NCBI GenBank assembly: GCA_030407315.1
Contig: JALQPE010002141.1
Location: 1-64,000, forward strand
Length of the DNA: 64,000 nucleotides
Direction of reading: 5' to 3'
Origin: Asparagopsis taxiformis
Taxonomy: Eukaryota > Rhodophyta > Florideophyceae > Bonnemaisoniales > Bonnemaisoniaceae
Shown here: in pieces, positions 25,592 to 35,362 of the stretch
How positions within the stretch are numbered: the first letter of the stretch is position 1
How the letters are laid out: each line of letters opens with the position of its first letter
The notes under the pieces: model-generated
What the model saw: only the letters and a program-made list of their open reading frames with translations
Told to the model about the DNA's origin: nothing
Databases searched by the model: none
Position numbers and translations under genes: made by a program

Positions 25592-26661
25592 TTGTCATCC
25601 CGTTTGGCATATAGCCTGGAGAGGGTCCGGGCCAGAGCCCGTATTGGGGCTTAGGGGTGTCCAGACCCCCCTGTAGTGCAATGCCACTTGGCGAAGCGCT
25701 TACAGCTAGGTGTTTCACCTCCAATTTTGGGCACTTTACCCAATTCTTTTAATTCTCAACTATTTTGGACTATCTATTCTAACAGCAGTGCAATCACTGA
25801 ACACGTGGCACGTAACACCAGTGATACAATGGATTGTACACTACACCTAACAGTTTACACTGTATTTACAATGTGCCAGCGCCGCCGGCGCACCCGTCAC
25901 TTAGGGTTTTTCGACCACCCTACTGTATCAGTATTTAGCCTACCCATTGGGCACCGACCACAAGGACATTTAGGGCTACAAGTCACATGTAATTTATCAT
26001 TTAACTAGAGGCGAACCGCCATTTCCTTTGATTGTAAAAGCCAGCCGGGAGCTCGGTGTCTAATCTACCCCCAGGGTGCGTTTTGCCTACTGATTCAGTG
26101 TGCTTCTCCCTTGGCAATGGTGCTTGGCACTCTTCCGATGTCCCTTTTCGCTAATTCAGCTTCTTATTGTCGGGACGCTGTATCAGCATTGCCCCTACCA
26201 CGCGTCACCGGTGGTGCGCGTGCCCCTCAATCAGGTGTATTCGGCGGCCTGGTGCCCACCCGGAGGTGTGGTTGCGAGCCACTCCTAACTTGCGTTTCGC
26301 CGTCTCATTACAGCCTGCTTCGACTTTGGCTATAGTGTCTGACCTGCTTCTGGAACGCATTCCCCGCTGTATCAGCTTTCTTTCTTGACCATCGTGCTGG
26401 TTCAGCAATCCCTCGACTAATAGTATTTGGTTATTGATGTGCTCCCAATTATCGTTTTGCAGTCTCATGGAAGCCTGCTTCGTCTTTGGCTATAGCGCGG
26501 ACCGCGCCGACCCTGGTCACTCAACTGATTCGGTCTGTGACTTGTTACTCTTCTTGATCAGCTTTCCTTTCCCCGATACCACGCGTCACCGGTGGTGCGC
26601 GTGCCCTTCGATCAGGTATCTTCGGGTGCCTGGTGCCCGGCTCTTGAACCACTGCCCCTCT

Positions 26662-27052
26662 CCCGCTTTACCAGCGTATCGCTGTATGTATCGCTGTACC
26701 AGCGGCCGCCCTACTCTCCAGGGTTCCCCCTTCTTCTTCCCTTTTTACTTCTTATACAAGGCACTCATCCCTGTTGTGCCTGGTGTCCTCCCTTCTTCCC
26801 TATTAGGGTTGGTGAACCACCATCCTTTCGGTACACCACCATCACTCACCATGTGACTACAGGATTCTAAACGGATCGTCTGTGTGGCCTTTCAACCCAC
26901 ACTAAGGCAGGCGATTCGCCTTTGCTCTACTACACTCGACCCGAGCCTGACTACCGAGACAGGAGGGCTCGAACACCTCGCGGTGGCTCGCCGATTCGGC
27001 TTACAGCCAAGGCTGCCCGTTGTCGAATCGACCAAGCCATTGCAATACAGCG
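26662..27052 (-). repeat. ~385-bp unit, copy A (loop of the foldback element), tRNA-like signals
   Basis: About 85-90% identical by eye to copy B in direct orientation. On the minus strand a TTCGAGCCC stretch (26966-26976 region) resembles a Pol III B box, and an ATGGCTTGGT stretch upstream resembles a degenerate A box. This suggests a tRNA-derived SINE-like head, but no complete cloverleaf could be drawn. Confidence 0.5.
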
Positions 27053-28044
27053 GGAGAGAGGCAGTGGTTCAAGAGCCGGGAACCAGGCACCCGAAGATAC
27101 CTGATCGAAGGGCACGCGCACCACCGGTGACGCGTGGTATCGGGGAAAGGAAAGCTGATCAAGAAGAGTAACAAGTCACAGACCGAATCAGTTGAGTGAC
27201 CAGGGTCGGCGCGGTCCGCGCTATAGCCAAAGACGAAGCAGGCTTCCATGAGACTGCAAAACGATAATTGGGAGCACATCAATAACCAAATACTATTAGT
27301 CGAGGGATTGCTGAACCAGCACGATGGTCAAGAAAGAAAGCTGATACAGCGGGGAATGCGTTCCAGAAGCAGGTCAGACACTATAGCCAAAGTCGAAGCA
27401 GGCTGTAATGAGACGGCGAAACGCAAGTTAGGAGTGGCTCGCAACCACACCTCCGGGTGGGCACCAGGCCGCCGAATACACCTGATTGAGGGGCACGCGC
27501 ACCACCGGTGACGCGTGGTAGGGGCAATGCTGATACAGCGTCCCGACAATAAGAAGCTGAATTAGCGAAAAGGGACATCGGAAGAGTGCCAAGCACCATT
27601 GCCAAGGGAGAAGCACACTGAATCAGTAGGCAAAACGCACCCTGGGGGTAGATTAGACACCGAGCTCCCGGCTGGCTTTTACAATCAAAGGAAATGGCGG
27701 TTCGCCTCTAGTTAAATAATAAATTACATATGACTTGTAGCCCTAAATGTCCTTGTGGTCGGTGCCCAATGGGTAGGCTAAATACTGATACAGTAGGGTG
27801 GTCGAAAAACCCTAAGTGACGGGTGCGCCGGCGGCGCTGGCACATTGTAAATACAGTGTAAACTGTTAGGTGTAGTGTACAATCCATTGTATCACTGGTG
27901 TTACGTGCCACGTGTTCAGTGATTGCACTGCTGTTAGAATAGATAGTCCAAAATAGTTGAGAATTAAAAGAATTGGGTAAAGTGCCCAAAATTGGAGGTG
28001 AAACACCTAGCTGTAAGCGCTTCGCCAAGTGGCATTGCACTACA

Positions 28045-28432
28045 CCCGCTGTACCAGCGTATCGCTGTATTCATCTCTGTACCAGCGGCCGCCTTACTCT
28101 CCAGGGCTCCCCCTTCTTCTTCCCTTTTTGCTTCTTATACAAGGCACTCATCCCTGTCGTGTCTGGTGTTCTCCCTTCTTCCCTATTAGGGTCGGTGAAC
28201 CACCATCCTTTCCGTGCACCATCATGATTCACCATGTGACCACAGGATTCTATACGGATTTTCTTTGTGGCCTTAAAACCCACACTAAGGCAGGCGATTC
28301 GCCTTTGCTCTACCACACTCGACCCAAGCATGACTACCGAGACAGAAGGGCTCGAACACCTCGCGGTGGCTCGCCGATTCGGCTTACAGCCAATGGTGCC
28401 CTTTGTCGAATCTACCAAGCCATTGCACTACA
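28045..28432 (-). repeat. ~385-bp unit, copy B, tRNA-like signals
   Basis: Direct repeat of copy A. The B-box-like match is at about 28349-28359 (minus strand GTGTTCGAGCC), with a CTGTAAG segment between the two boxes that could be an anticodon-loop relic. The outer end provides the right terminal repeat of the foldback element. Confidence 0.5.
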
Positions 28433-28523
28433 CCCCCCCCCGCCCGTGCAAATTTTAATCTAGTCTAGTAGTATTAATGGCAGTTCGACTCGAATCATTA
28501 TTCAACTTTATTCATTATTCATT

Positions 28524-29361
28524 CTAATTGCTCCAGAATAGCTCTAGCACCAGCTTGAACTTCTCCATTTCTTTCTCCCTTACCTCCTCTTTCTCTTTCC
28601 GTATCGCTTCCCTTTCCATTTTTCGTTCCCTATTAGCGCTTCCGAACTTATCGCTCTCTAATTTTAGCTTCTATTCTTCCATTTCTGCACGCACGGCGTC
28701 ACCTTCCCCTACGGCCCTTTCTAACATTGCTATCTGGGCATCCAAACCTACTTTCGCATCTCCTCTGCGCGTATTATTCTCTTTCTGACCAGCTTCCACG
28801 ACGTCTTCACCATCTCCATCCATTTTTCTCATCCTCTTCGTTTCCGCAGACATCTCCAGCAACTCCTGCTCTATCCTCTCTTCCTCCGCCTCCCTTTCGT
28901 TCGCTTCTTTTTGTATCGCATTCTTGTGATCCATATGGTCCAGCCTCTCCTTCGTCATTGAACTCCATAGCTCGTTCATTTCCCTCAATTCCCCGCCTAC
29001 TCCACTCATCTTATTATCAACACTGTCTGCAGCATCGTGTCTACTCTGCAGGTGTTTTTGCCTGTCTGTCATTGATTTCTAGGTCGGTTTAGTCTGCACC
29101 TTAACATGTTGCATTCACACGCTTCGCTGCTTCATCTAATCGCTCTTTTGTAGTGCCGTGAGGAGCTACGCGAGCCTTACCAGCTCAAACCTCCCGCACA
29201 ACCACCACGTCCTCATCAGCCGAGAACCGGGATCGGTGCCCTCCTTTGGGAGTTATTCCAGCCGTTTGTGGAATGCTGGATGCGGGTGGTTGGCTCGAAG
29301 AGATAAAGGGAACAGTTGATGGCGTAGATTCGCGTTCGGAGGAAGCTATGGAGCTGTCCAT
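28524..29361 (-). pseudogene. Myb/SANT-like DNA-binding partner ORF of a Harbinger-type transposon, broken
   Basis: Read on the minus strand from the ATG at 29361, the product begins with a Ser/Pro-rich tail, then RFSADEDVVVVREV and a TKERLDEAAKRVNA block, which fit the trihelix/Myb-SANT domain encoded beside Harbinger transposases. Stops follow at VREV (about 29200) and after VNATC. A long Glu/Lys-rich coiled-coil region continues in frame from about 29072 and has one more stop near 28672 before ending at 28524. Together with the transposase remnant it forms a convergent two-gene transposon layout. Confidence 0.65.
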
Positions 29362-30480
29362 ATCGAGAGGGAGGATATTGGGAAGGAAAATGTTAGTTTA
29401 CCGTCAATTGTGTTAATCATGCATCTAATTGGCGCGAATACTCTATGATAGGTTGCTGAAGTGGCTTCACCATTTGATCATATTTCTGGTTACAAACAGG
29501 ATCCAATTTGCATATTTGTGCATTACAATGTAATGCTAGTTGCAGAAATTGCCCACCGTAAACTCCCTTTCAGTTTGATACTCTGGAGGATATTCATCGA
29601 GAGACCTGTAATGGCGTGTCAAGTGCTTACACTGTCTACACCTGTGCCGTTTTTCGCAGATAGTTTTGTCTCCGGAGGAGCTGATTCCATTAGTCGATAT
29701 CGGCAGTTCCGAAAGGATGATAAGTGACCAAATTTGAGATTGTGCAACGTTTCTAGGCCACATCAGTCATCTTTGGAAAGTTGCAAATCTTCTAAATTTC
29801 ACGAGCCAATCACAGCGTGGAATATAGCAGATTGAAGAGGAGGTATTGGTATGCCTCCTCGGGCCACCGTGAGGGTACCCTCTTTCGTCCGAGATTCGCC
29901 ATGCTGGACATGATAGAAATGAGCAATTCCATCGCGAGAGGTATGATGAACATTGAAAGTTGCTTTAGCCTTTGATACCATTCCAAATCGGTGAGCCATT
30001 GCATCAACGTCTCCCGACGCCGTGCTGGAGAGAGGCTAAAATTGGTCATGGGAGGAGAAAAAGTTTTGGTATAAGACTGATATATATCATCTGCAAAATC
30101 CGTTGGGTCGCAATGCGAGTGGCTGGTACCGAGGACTGCGGTTTCCGCGATCTGACTACAGTGCCTCAGGAGGTTTTGTCCTTCTCCAGATGATTTGGCA
30201 GCCGTTTACTGCGAAAGTTTTTCCCCTGGCGACGTCACTCGCGCAACTCATTGGCGCTTCTTGGCTCACCAAACTACAGTGTGAGTGCTGTCTGCCTGCC
30301 GCGTCCAGGTGATCTGTCCATCATTGGAACCTATCTCGCCCCAACTCAGCTCAGCTGCACATACTGCATCCTGTAGATCAGTCCGAATATTTTACTATTT
30401 CAGCATCATGGATGCATTATCACTCTCAGATTCTCCCCGCTTTCGATCACAATCCCATCCATTCTTCCCAACCATTCACA
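29362..30480. other. boundary segment between repeat block and gene island; decayed coding-like traces
   Basis: Minus-strand fragments between about 30049 and 29536 look coding-like but are broken. One ends in a cysteine/histidine-rich stretch (CEKRHRCRQCKHLTRHY), which could be a zinc finger of a lost transposon. I cannot name the family. The last ~100 bases are the likely promoter and 5' leader of the gene starting at 30481. Confidence 0.35.
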
Positions 30481-33400
30481 ATGGCTCTATCTCTCGCTAT
30501 CACAAACTCCTCCTCAACTCCAGTTTCTCTTTGCCCTTCCGCAGAACCCTATGCCCCGTATGGAGACATCCCCGCTGGAGCTACTGTCACATTTGCTCTA
30601 TCTGGCAACGCCTTTCTTACCACACAGGCCCCTGACACCACAAATGATCCCTTCCTAGGCCCCGCTGCCTTCTTTCATATTACTGATCTTGGCTCTACAA
30701 AGCTCCCCTGGCATGGACCCGGTCCTCGTCCTGATTGGGCTATTTTCGAGTACGGAGCAACCCTCTACCCTGTCAAACAGACCACAATTTCTCCCGCTCC
30801 ATACTCTGACACTTATTACTGCCGTTTCCGAGTAACCTCCACCCTTGCCTTCACTATCACCGAGGATCTCTCTGTGCATGCTTCCTCTATCACCACAACA
30901 CCCGCTGCCGGCGCCAAGCCCGCCACAAATGCACCTGTCTTGACCACTATGGATATCCATGTGGAATCACATGGCTTGCAGGACGGAAACAGGGCCGTCA
31001 TTCAAGTCGGCGGTGTGGATGTTTTCTCCCTCAATCTACCTGGCAGTCCGAACAAACCAGGCCGTGGAATGAACGTCGCCCTCATCAATAAGGATACGGG
31101 TGCTGTAGTCGATGTGAGGGTTTTCGATACACATGGAAAAGCCGCTGATGCCACAGCACTTACCAAATACCTGAATGGTATGCGCGAAGGTGATATGGTT
31201 ATCATAGCTGCCATGGATTCTGCAAGCGATAAGCTCATTAGTAGTGTCAAAAATGCAATCAAGAGTCTTGGGAGTATTCTCATTGACAAGCTTGCCTTTC
31301 GTGGTTCCTGGGCAATCATCGGACGTGTGGGTGCTACTCTTGGAGTAGTGCCGGAAGATCTTAAAGCCAACAAAAAAGGGTTTGTTACCCTTGACAGCCA
31401 GGGTGTTTCATTTCCGCTCCCAACTGTACGAACTAATGAATCGAAAACTGTGGATATCCATGTGGAATCACATGGCTTGCATGACGGAAACAACGCCATC
31501 ATTCAGGTCGGCGGCGTGGACGTTTTCTCCCTCGATATTCCTGGCAGTCCGAACAAACCAGGCCGTGGAATGAACGTCGCCCTCATCAATAAGGATACGG
31601 GTGCTGTAGTCGATGTGAGGGTTTTCGATACACATGGAAAAGCCTCTGATGCTACTGCGCTCCTCAACTACCTGAATGATGTCCGCAAAGGTGATATGGT
31701 TGTCATGGCTGCCAAGGACTCTGCGAACAACAGGCTCACTGTTAGGCTGAAAAATGCTATCAAGAACCTAGGGAGTACCCTTATTGATAAACTCGGGTAT
31801 CGAGGGTCCTGGGCGATTATTGGGCGGTCTGGCGCTGAACCTGGTACCGTAAAAGAAGACCTTAAAGCCAACAAAAAAGGGTTTGTTACTCTTGACAGCG
31901 AGAGTGTCTCATTCCCACTTGACGCCGAGGAAGCTACCGAACCGGAACCACTCAAACTCGTCCATGGAGCAATTCTGGGTGAGGTTGGCGCTCCAGACAC
32001 CTACATCGATGTAGCTGTTGAGAGCAAGGGTGCCGAAGATGGTGACACTGCTACTATAACCGTCCAAGGAGAGGACGTATTCTCTCTCAACATCCCTGGT
32101 CAGGCCACAAAGACCAACCGTGGTATGAACGTCGCAGTTGTCAATCAAGTAACCGGGTCTGTCGAGGACGTAAAGGTCTTCGATACTTACGCCGCGTTGC
32201 CAACAAAGTTCACCGCTTTGCTTAACAGTGTGGCAGTGGGTCGCATAGTTATTATCGCCATAAATGACGAGGGTTCCTCTAAACTCAACGAAAGCGCTAA
32301 ACAAGCCATCGAGAGGCTCGGAAGCCGTCTTATTCGCAAAGTGCAGTTCCGTGATAGCTGGTGTATCGTCGGTCAGGTCGGTGCCGAGACGGGAACTGTG
32401 AAAGAAGTATACACGCCGAAGAAAAAAGGCACCGCCGCCATCAATACTCGCCTCTCGCTCCAGACTTTGGTTGCGAATGGAATTTCCGTTGGGTTGGCGT
32501 CTGCAGCTAAAGCATACGGCAATTTCTCGAAGATTTGGATCGATGGTGTTGAAGTTCCTGGCTTTTCAAATGAAGACGGTTTGAACGTTGCAGTAGTCAG
32601 CACAGAGGGCGTAATTTCAGACAGTCAAGCATTCAACACCGGCAAGGATATTTCTGCGAGCTCCTCGTTCTCAAATTGGGTAGACAACCTACCATTCGGT
32701 ACTTGTGTAGCAGTATCCGTCAAGAATGAGGCCTCGGAAAGTCTGACGCTAAAAGCCCGGAAAACTTTGGGCTCCCTGGGTGCAAGAAAGGCTGAAGAGA
32801 TTACGTATGGAAGCTCATACGCTCTTATTGGCTTCAAAGGCGCTGCTGTTGGTACCGTTGCGGAATCTCTGAATCCGTTTAGTTCAACTCAGGTGGCTTA
32901 TACGGTTATCCCAGAGATGATTGGCGGTGTTGCTGGAATTTACGGTCAATCTGAAGGATTTGCTATCACAATGGAGTCATCACAGAACAAGAACTATGGT
33001 ATTTCCCGAATCGCAGTGGACAATGTGGCAGTCGGCTCGACCCTCCCTGGTATCAATGTCGTCGCCATTGATCCTTCATCTGGAATTGTTGTAGAATCTC
33101 ACAATTACAACACTGTTGAAAGCGCTGAAGAAGCTGACAAACTTGCTGATTTCCTGAATGAATTGGAAACAGGCATGCTTGTTGCGTTGTCCATGCTGCA
33201 TGGTGGTTCATCAAAGCTGACGAAACGGAGTAAGGATGCCATTTATTCGATCGGAAGCCGATTCGTGTACGAAGTAAAACCGGAATGGTCCTGGGTGGTA
33301 TTCGGACGCAAGGGAGCAGCTCCAGGGAGCGCAATTGATCACTACATGGACAAAAGCACAGATCCTATATGCTCTGCCACATGGTTCCGTGCGAATGGAG

Positions 33401-35064
33401 GAACGCAGAACTCGTTCTTCGACATATCTGCAAGTGTTGGTGCTCTGGAAGATGGACCTGGAGGAGTCATTAAGTTGAATGGTGCACCATTGGGAGAGAA
33501 GGCATCGGGTTTGAGAATGGCGGTATTCGATGAGGAGACTGGCAGGCTTATAGAAAACAAATCTTGGGACTTGTACTTCTATGCAGAACAAACAAGCACT
33601 GTCAGACGTCTTATCAACTGCAAGGATTCATGCATTGTAGCTATTTGTCAGCAAGATGATGCGAACAAAGAGCTCCGAAGTCGCTATTCGGGTCCTGATG
33701 AAACTCCCGTTGGGTCGCGATCAAGTTGGGTTTTCGTTGGGCGCGCTGATGCCCTAGATAATTCGGATTCGTCTCCAATGGTAACAAGTGGGAAATCTCC
33801 CTGCACGGCAATTTATCGACTTTTCACTACTAAGTCGTTGCGGGATATCCCTGCTCATGATGTGTGGCTTCGCTCGCCGTCACAGACGGAAAGTTCAGTA
33901 TATATGAACATCAATGGCAAGGCTATAGATCTTACAAGTACGCCTGGCATGCATGTTGCTGTCCTAGAAGCCAACGGTGACGTTGCAAGCTCACAAACTT
34001 TCGATATCGCTGGTGATGCATCCTCGAGTGACAAATTTGCTGATTTGATTGATTCTCTGGACGAATTCACGATAGCGGCTGTGACGGTGTCTGGAGGAAC
34101 TAGTGAAAAACTTAGTGAAAGGGCCCAGTCATCTCTTGAGTCGATTGGGAGTAGTCTCGTCAGAACGCTTGCAAACTCTTCTTCGTGGGCTCTTATTGGT
34201 AGTAAGGGAAACGTGCGTGGCGGTGCAGTGGAGTGTGTTCTTTCAAATGGTCCAGTCGGTGTATCTGCTGACATGCCGTACCTCAAGCCATCAGGCTCTG
34301 GAGAAAACACTACTAGCAACTATTTGATGGTGTCTTTGGCTACAATTCCATCAGACCGCTACTATGCGCAGTTCCTGGATACAAGTTCAAATGCTAATGT
34401 GGCAAGAAATGGGGCGGCGAATCAAGCCGTTTCTGAGGAGCCAAAGCGGCGTGCTCTATTAATGTCGTCGCGTACACCAACTAAGACAAGACCGGAATTG
34501 GAGATGTCGGCCGACCGAGTACTATTTGATCAGCGCCGGTATTTGGCAAACACTGGGTATATTGGAGGAACGGAAATGCGAGTGATTAGTCGCGCAGAAG
34601 GGCTGGAAACTACAAAGACGACAGTGCTCAGCGAAATGCGTGATATGGTACGATTCGCATCGGTTGAAGATGAAGTGCTGTTCATATTCATTGGATACAG
34701 TGTGACTGAAGCAGGAAACCGCCGAGCGATCAAGGTTTGGGAGGACGATGAACGCACGAAGCAAGTGCTGTTGTATGATGATGAAATTGCGTCTACAGTG
34801 GCCAAGTACAACAAGAATTTGAAGTTTAGTTGCGTAATTGGCGGCCGATTTGATGGTGTTGCAGTACATGACATTCCGACATTAATTGCTGATGCAGTTG
34901 ACAGCGCTGAGGAGGAAACGGTGACGTCGAGTGAGCAGTTGGAAGTGCGAGTGAGGGCAGCCAACTTTTGCAACCATCCCGACAATGTGACGAATTTGTA
35001 TGGCAACACCATCGCAGATGTTTCTCGTTTCCTAAGATGTGTCGACTCCACCGATGTGATCTGA
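30481..35064 (+). CDS. multi-ILEI-domain protein with C-terminal degenerate metacaspase-like domain
   Basis: The protein is 1527 aa and intronless. An upstream ATG at 30412 is in frame, but ATG 30481 has the better context (ACAATGG) and opens a regular domain. After an N-terminal beta-rich region (about 1-150), seven ILEI/FAM3-type domains follow at about 157, 324, 507, 660, 825, 980 and 1125. They are recognised by GRGMNVALIN, VFDTHGKA, a variable 'I IAA DSAS' strand and GSWAIIGRVGA. The region 1322-1500 resembles a caspase/metacaspase fold: RRALLMSS, DEVLFIFIGYS where active enzymes have a GHG, and FSCVIGGRFDG aligning with the DxCHSGG motif. The catalytic His position is Tyr1406, while Cys1451 is kept, so proteolysis is doubtful. 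ILEI domains occur in secreted cytokine-like and glycan-related proteins; no signal peptide is visible here. Function unknown. Confidence 0.9.
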   Translation: MALSLAITNSSSTPVSLCPSAEPYAPYGDIPAGATVTFALSGNAFLTTQAPDTTNDPFLGPAAFFHITDLGSTKLPWHGPGPRPDWAIFEYGATLYPVKQTTISPAPYSDTYYCRFRVTSTLAFTITEDLSVHASSITTTPAAGAKPATNAPVLTTMDIHVESHGLQDGNRAVIQVGGVDVFSLNLPGSPNKPGRGMNVALINKDTGAVVDVRVFDTHGKAADATALTKYLNGMREGDMVIIAAMDSASDKLISSVKNAIKSLGSILIDKLAFRGSWAIIGRVGATLGVVPEDLKANKKGFVTLDSQGVSFPLPTVRTNESKTVDIHVESHGLHDGNNAIIQVGGVDVFSLDIPGSPNKPGRGMNVALINKDTGAVVDVRVFDTHGKASDATALLNYLNDVRKGDMVVMAAKDSANNRLTVRLKNAIKNLGSTLIDKLGYRGSWAIIGRSGAEPGTVKEDLKANKKGFVTLDSESVSFPLDAEEATEPEPLKLVHGAILGEVGAPDTYIDVAVESKGAEDGDTATITVQGEDVFSLNIPGQATKTNRGMNVAVVNQVTGSVEDVKVFDTYAALPTKFTALLNSVAVGRIVIIAINDEGSSKLNESAKQAIERLGSRLIRKVQFRDSWCIVGQVGAETGTVKEVYTPKKKGTAAINTRLSLQTLVANGISVGLASAAKAYGNFSKIWIDGVEVPGFSNEDGLNVAVVSTEGVISDSQAFNTGKDISASSSFSNWVDNLPFGTCVAVSVKNEASESLTLKARKTLGSLGARKAEEITYGSSYALIGFKGAAVGTVAESLNPFSSTQVAYTVIPEMIGGVAGIYGQSEGFAITMESSQNKNYGISRIAVDNVAVGSTLPGINVVAIDPSSGIVVESHNYNTVESAEEADKLADFLNELETGMLVALSMLHGGSSKLTKRSKDAIYSIGSRFVYEVKPEWSWVVFGRKGAAPGSAIDHYMDKSTDPICSATWFRANGGTQNSFFDISASVGALEDGPGGVIKLNGAPLGEKASGLRMAVFDEETGRLIENKSWDLYFYAEQTSTVRRLINCKDSCIVAICQQDDANKELRSRYSGPDETPVGSRSSWVFVGRADALDNSDSSPMVTSGKSPCTAIYRLFTTKSLRDIPAHDVWLRSPSQTESSVYMNINGKAIDLTSTPGMHVAVLEANGDVASSQTFDIAGDASSSDKFADLIDSLDEFTIAAVTVSGGTSEKLSERAQSSLESIGSSLVRTLANSSSWALIGSKGNVRGGAVECVLSNGPVGVSADMPYLKPSGSGENTTSNYLMVSLATIPSDRYYAQFLDTSSNANVARNGAANQAVSEEPKRRALLMSSRTPTKTRPELEMSADRVLFDQRRYLANTGYIGGTEMRVISRAEGLETTKTTVLSEMRDMVRFASVEDEVLFIFIGYSVTEAGNRRAIKVWEDDERTKQVLLYDDEIASTVAKYNKNLKFSCVIGGRFDGVAVHDIPTLIADAVDSAEEETVTSSEQLEVRVRAANFCNHPDNVTNLYGNTIADVSRFLRCVDSTDVI
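30951..31925 (+). repeat. 501-bp intragenic tandem duplication (ILEI domains 1 and 2)
   Basis: GGATATCCATGTGGAATCAC occurs at 30951 and 31452, exactly 501 bp (167 codons) apart. About 100 bases are identical from 31042 and from 31543, including third codon positions, and a second identical block (CTTAAAGCCAACAAAAAAGG) closes each unit. The duplication or a gene-conversion event is recent relative to the other five domains. Confidence 0.95.
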
Positions 35065-35362
35065 TTCAACCGAATCCAGCGAGGCTGAACAAGGACACAT
35101 GATTGGCGTAATTCGTAATATCACTGATTGCAATTGGCCAATCGGCGTCTGACTTGCTTATGTTGATGGCCCTTACATTGTCATTAGAATCGTAGGAATT
35201 AAATTTGATTGGATCTTATCTTGCCAGCACAAATGATGCACAACGGTTGTATCGATGTACATCATGTAAGTCGGCTCGACTGCGCTGCTATTCCTTAAAG
35301 CGGTACAAGACCTACTCCGTCGTTGTCATGTTGACGGGCGTCGCACCACGCCGCAGTTTACA

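Larger units (their letters stand above)
25672..28432. mobile_element. foldback element with ~1-kb inverted arms, inserted in the Harbinger remnant
   Basis: The element opens with TGTAGTGCAATG and closes with its reverse complement at 28421-28432. Arms at 25672-26666 and 27050-28043 are almost identical; for example, only two differences were seen in the last 30 bases before CTAGTT. The loop is one copy of a ~385-bp unit and a second direct copy lies outside the right arm, so the layout is arm, unit, inverted arm, unit. Both flanks are C-runs. No transposase is encoded; frames inside are mirror-image artefacts. Confidence 0.8.

Noticed and set aside
25676..28040. Mirror-image proteins in the foldback arms (for example the 110-residue pair)
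   Set aside because: They exist twice because the DNA is inverted; no family resemblance and no shared start signals.
30655..34869. Antisense frames of 60-180 residues opposite the ILEI protein
   Set aside because: Shadow frames of a strongly coding opposite strand.
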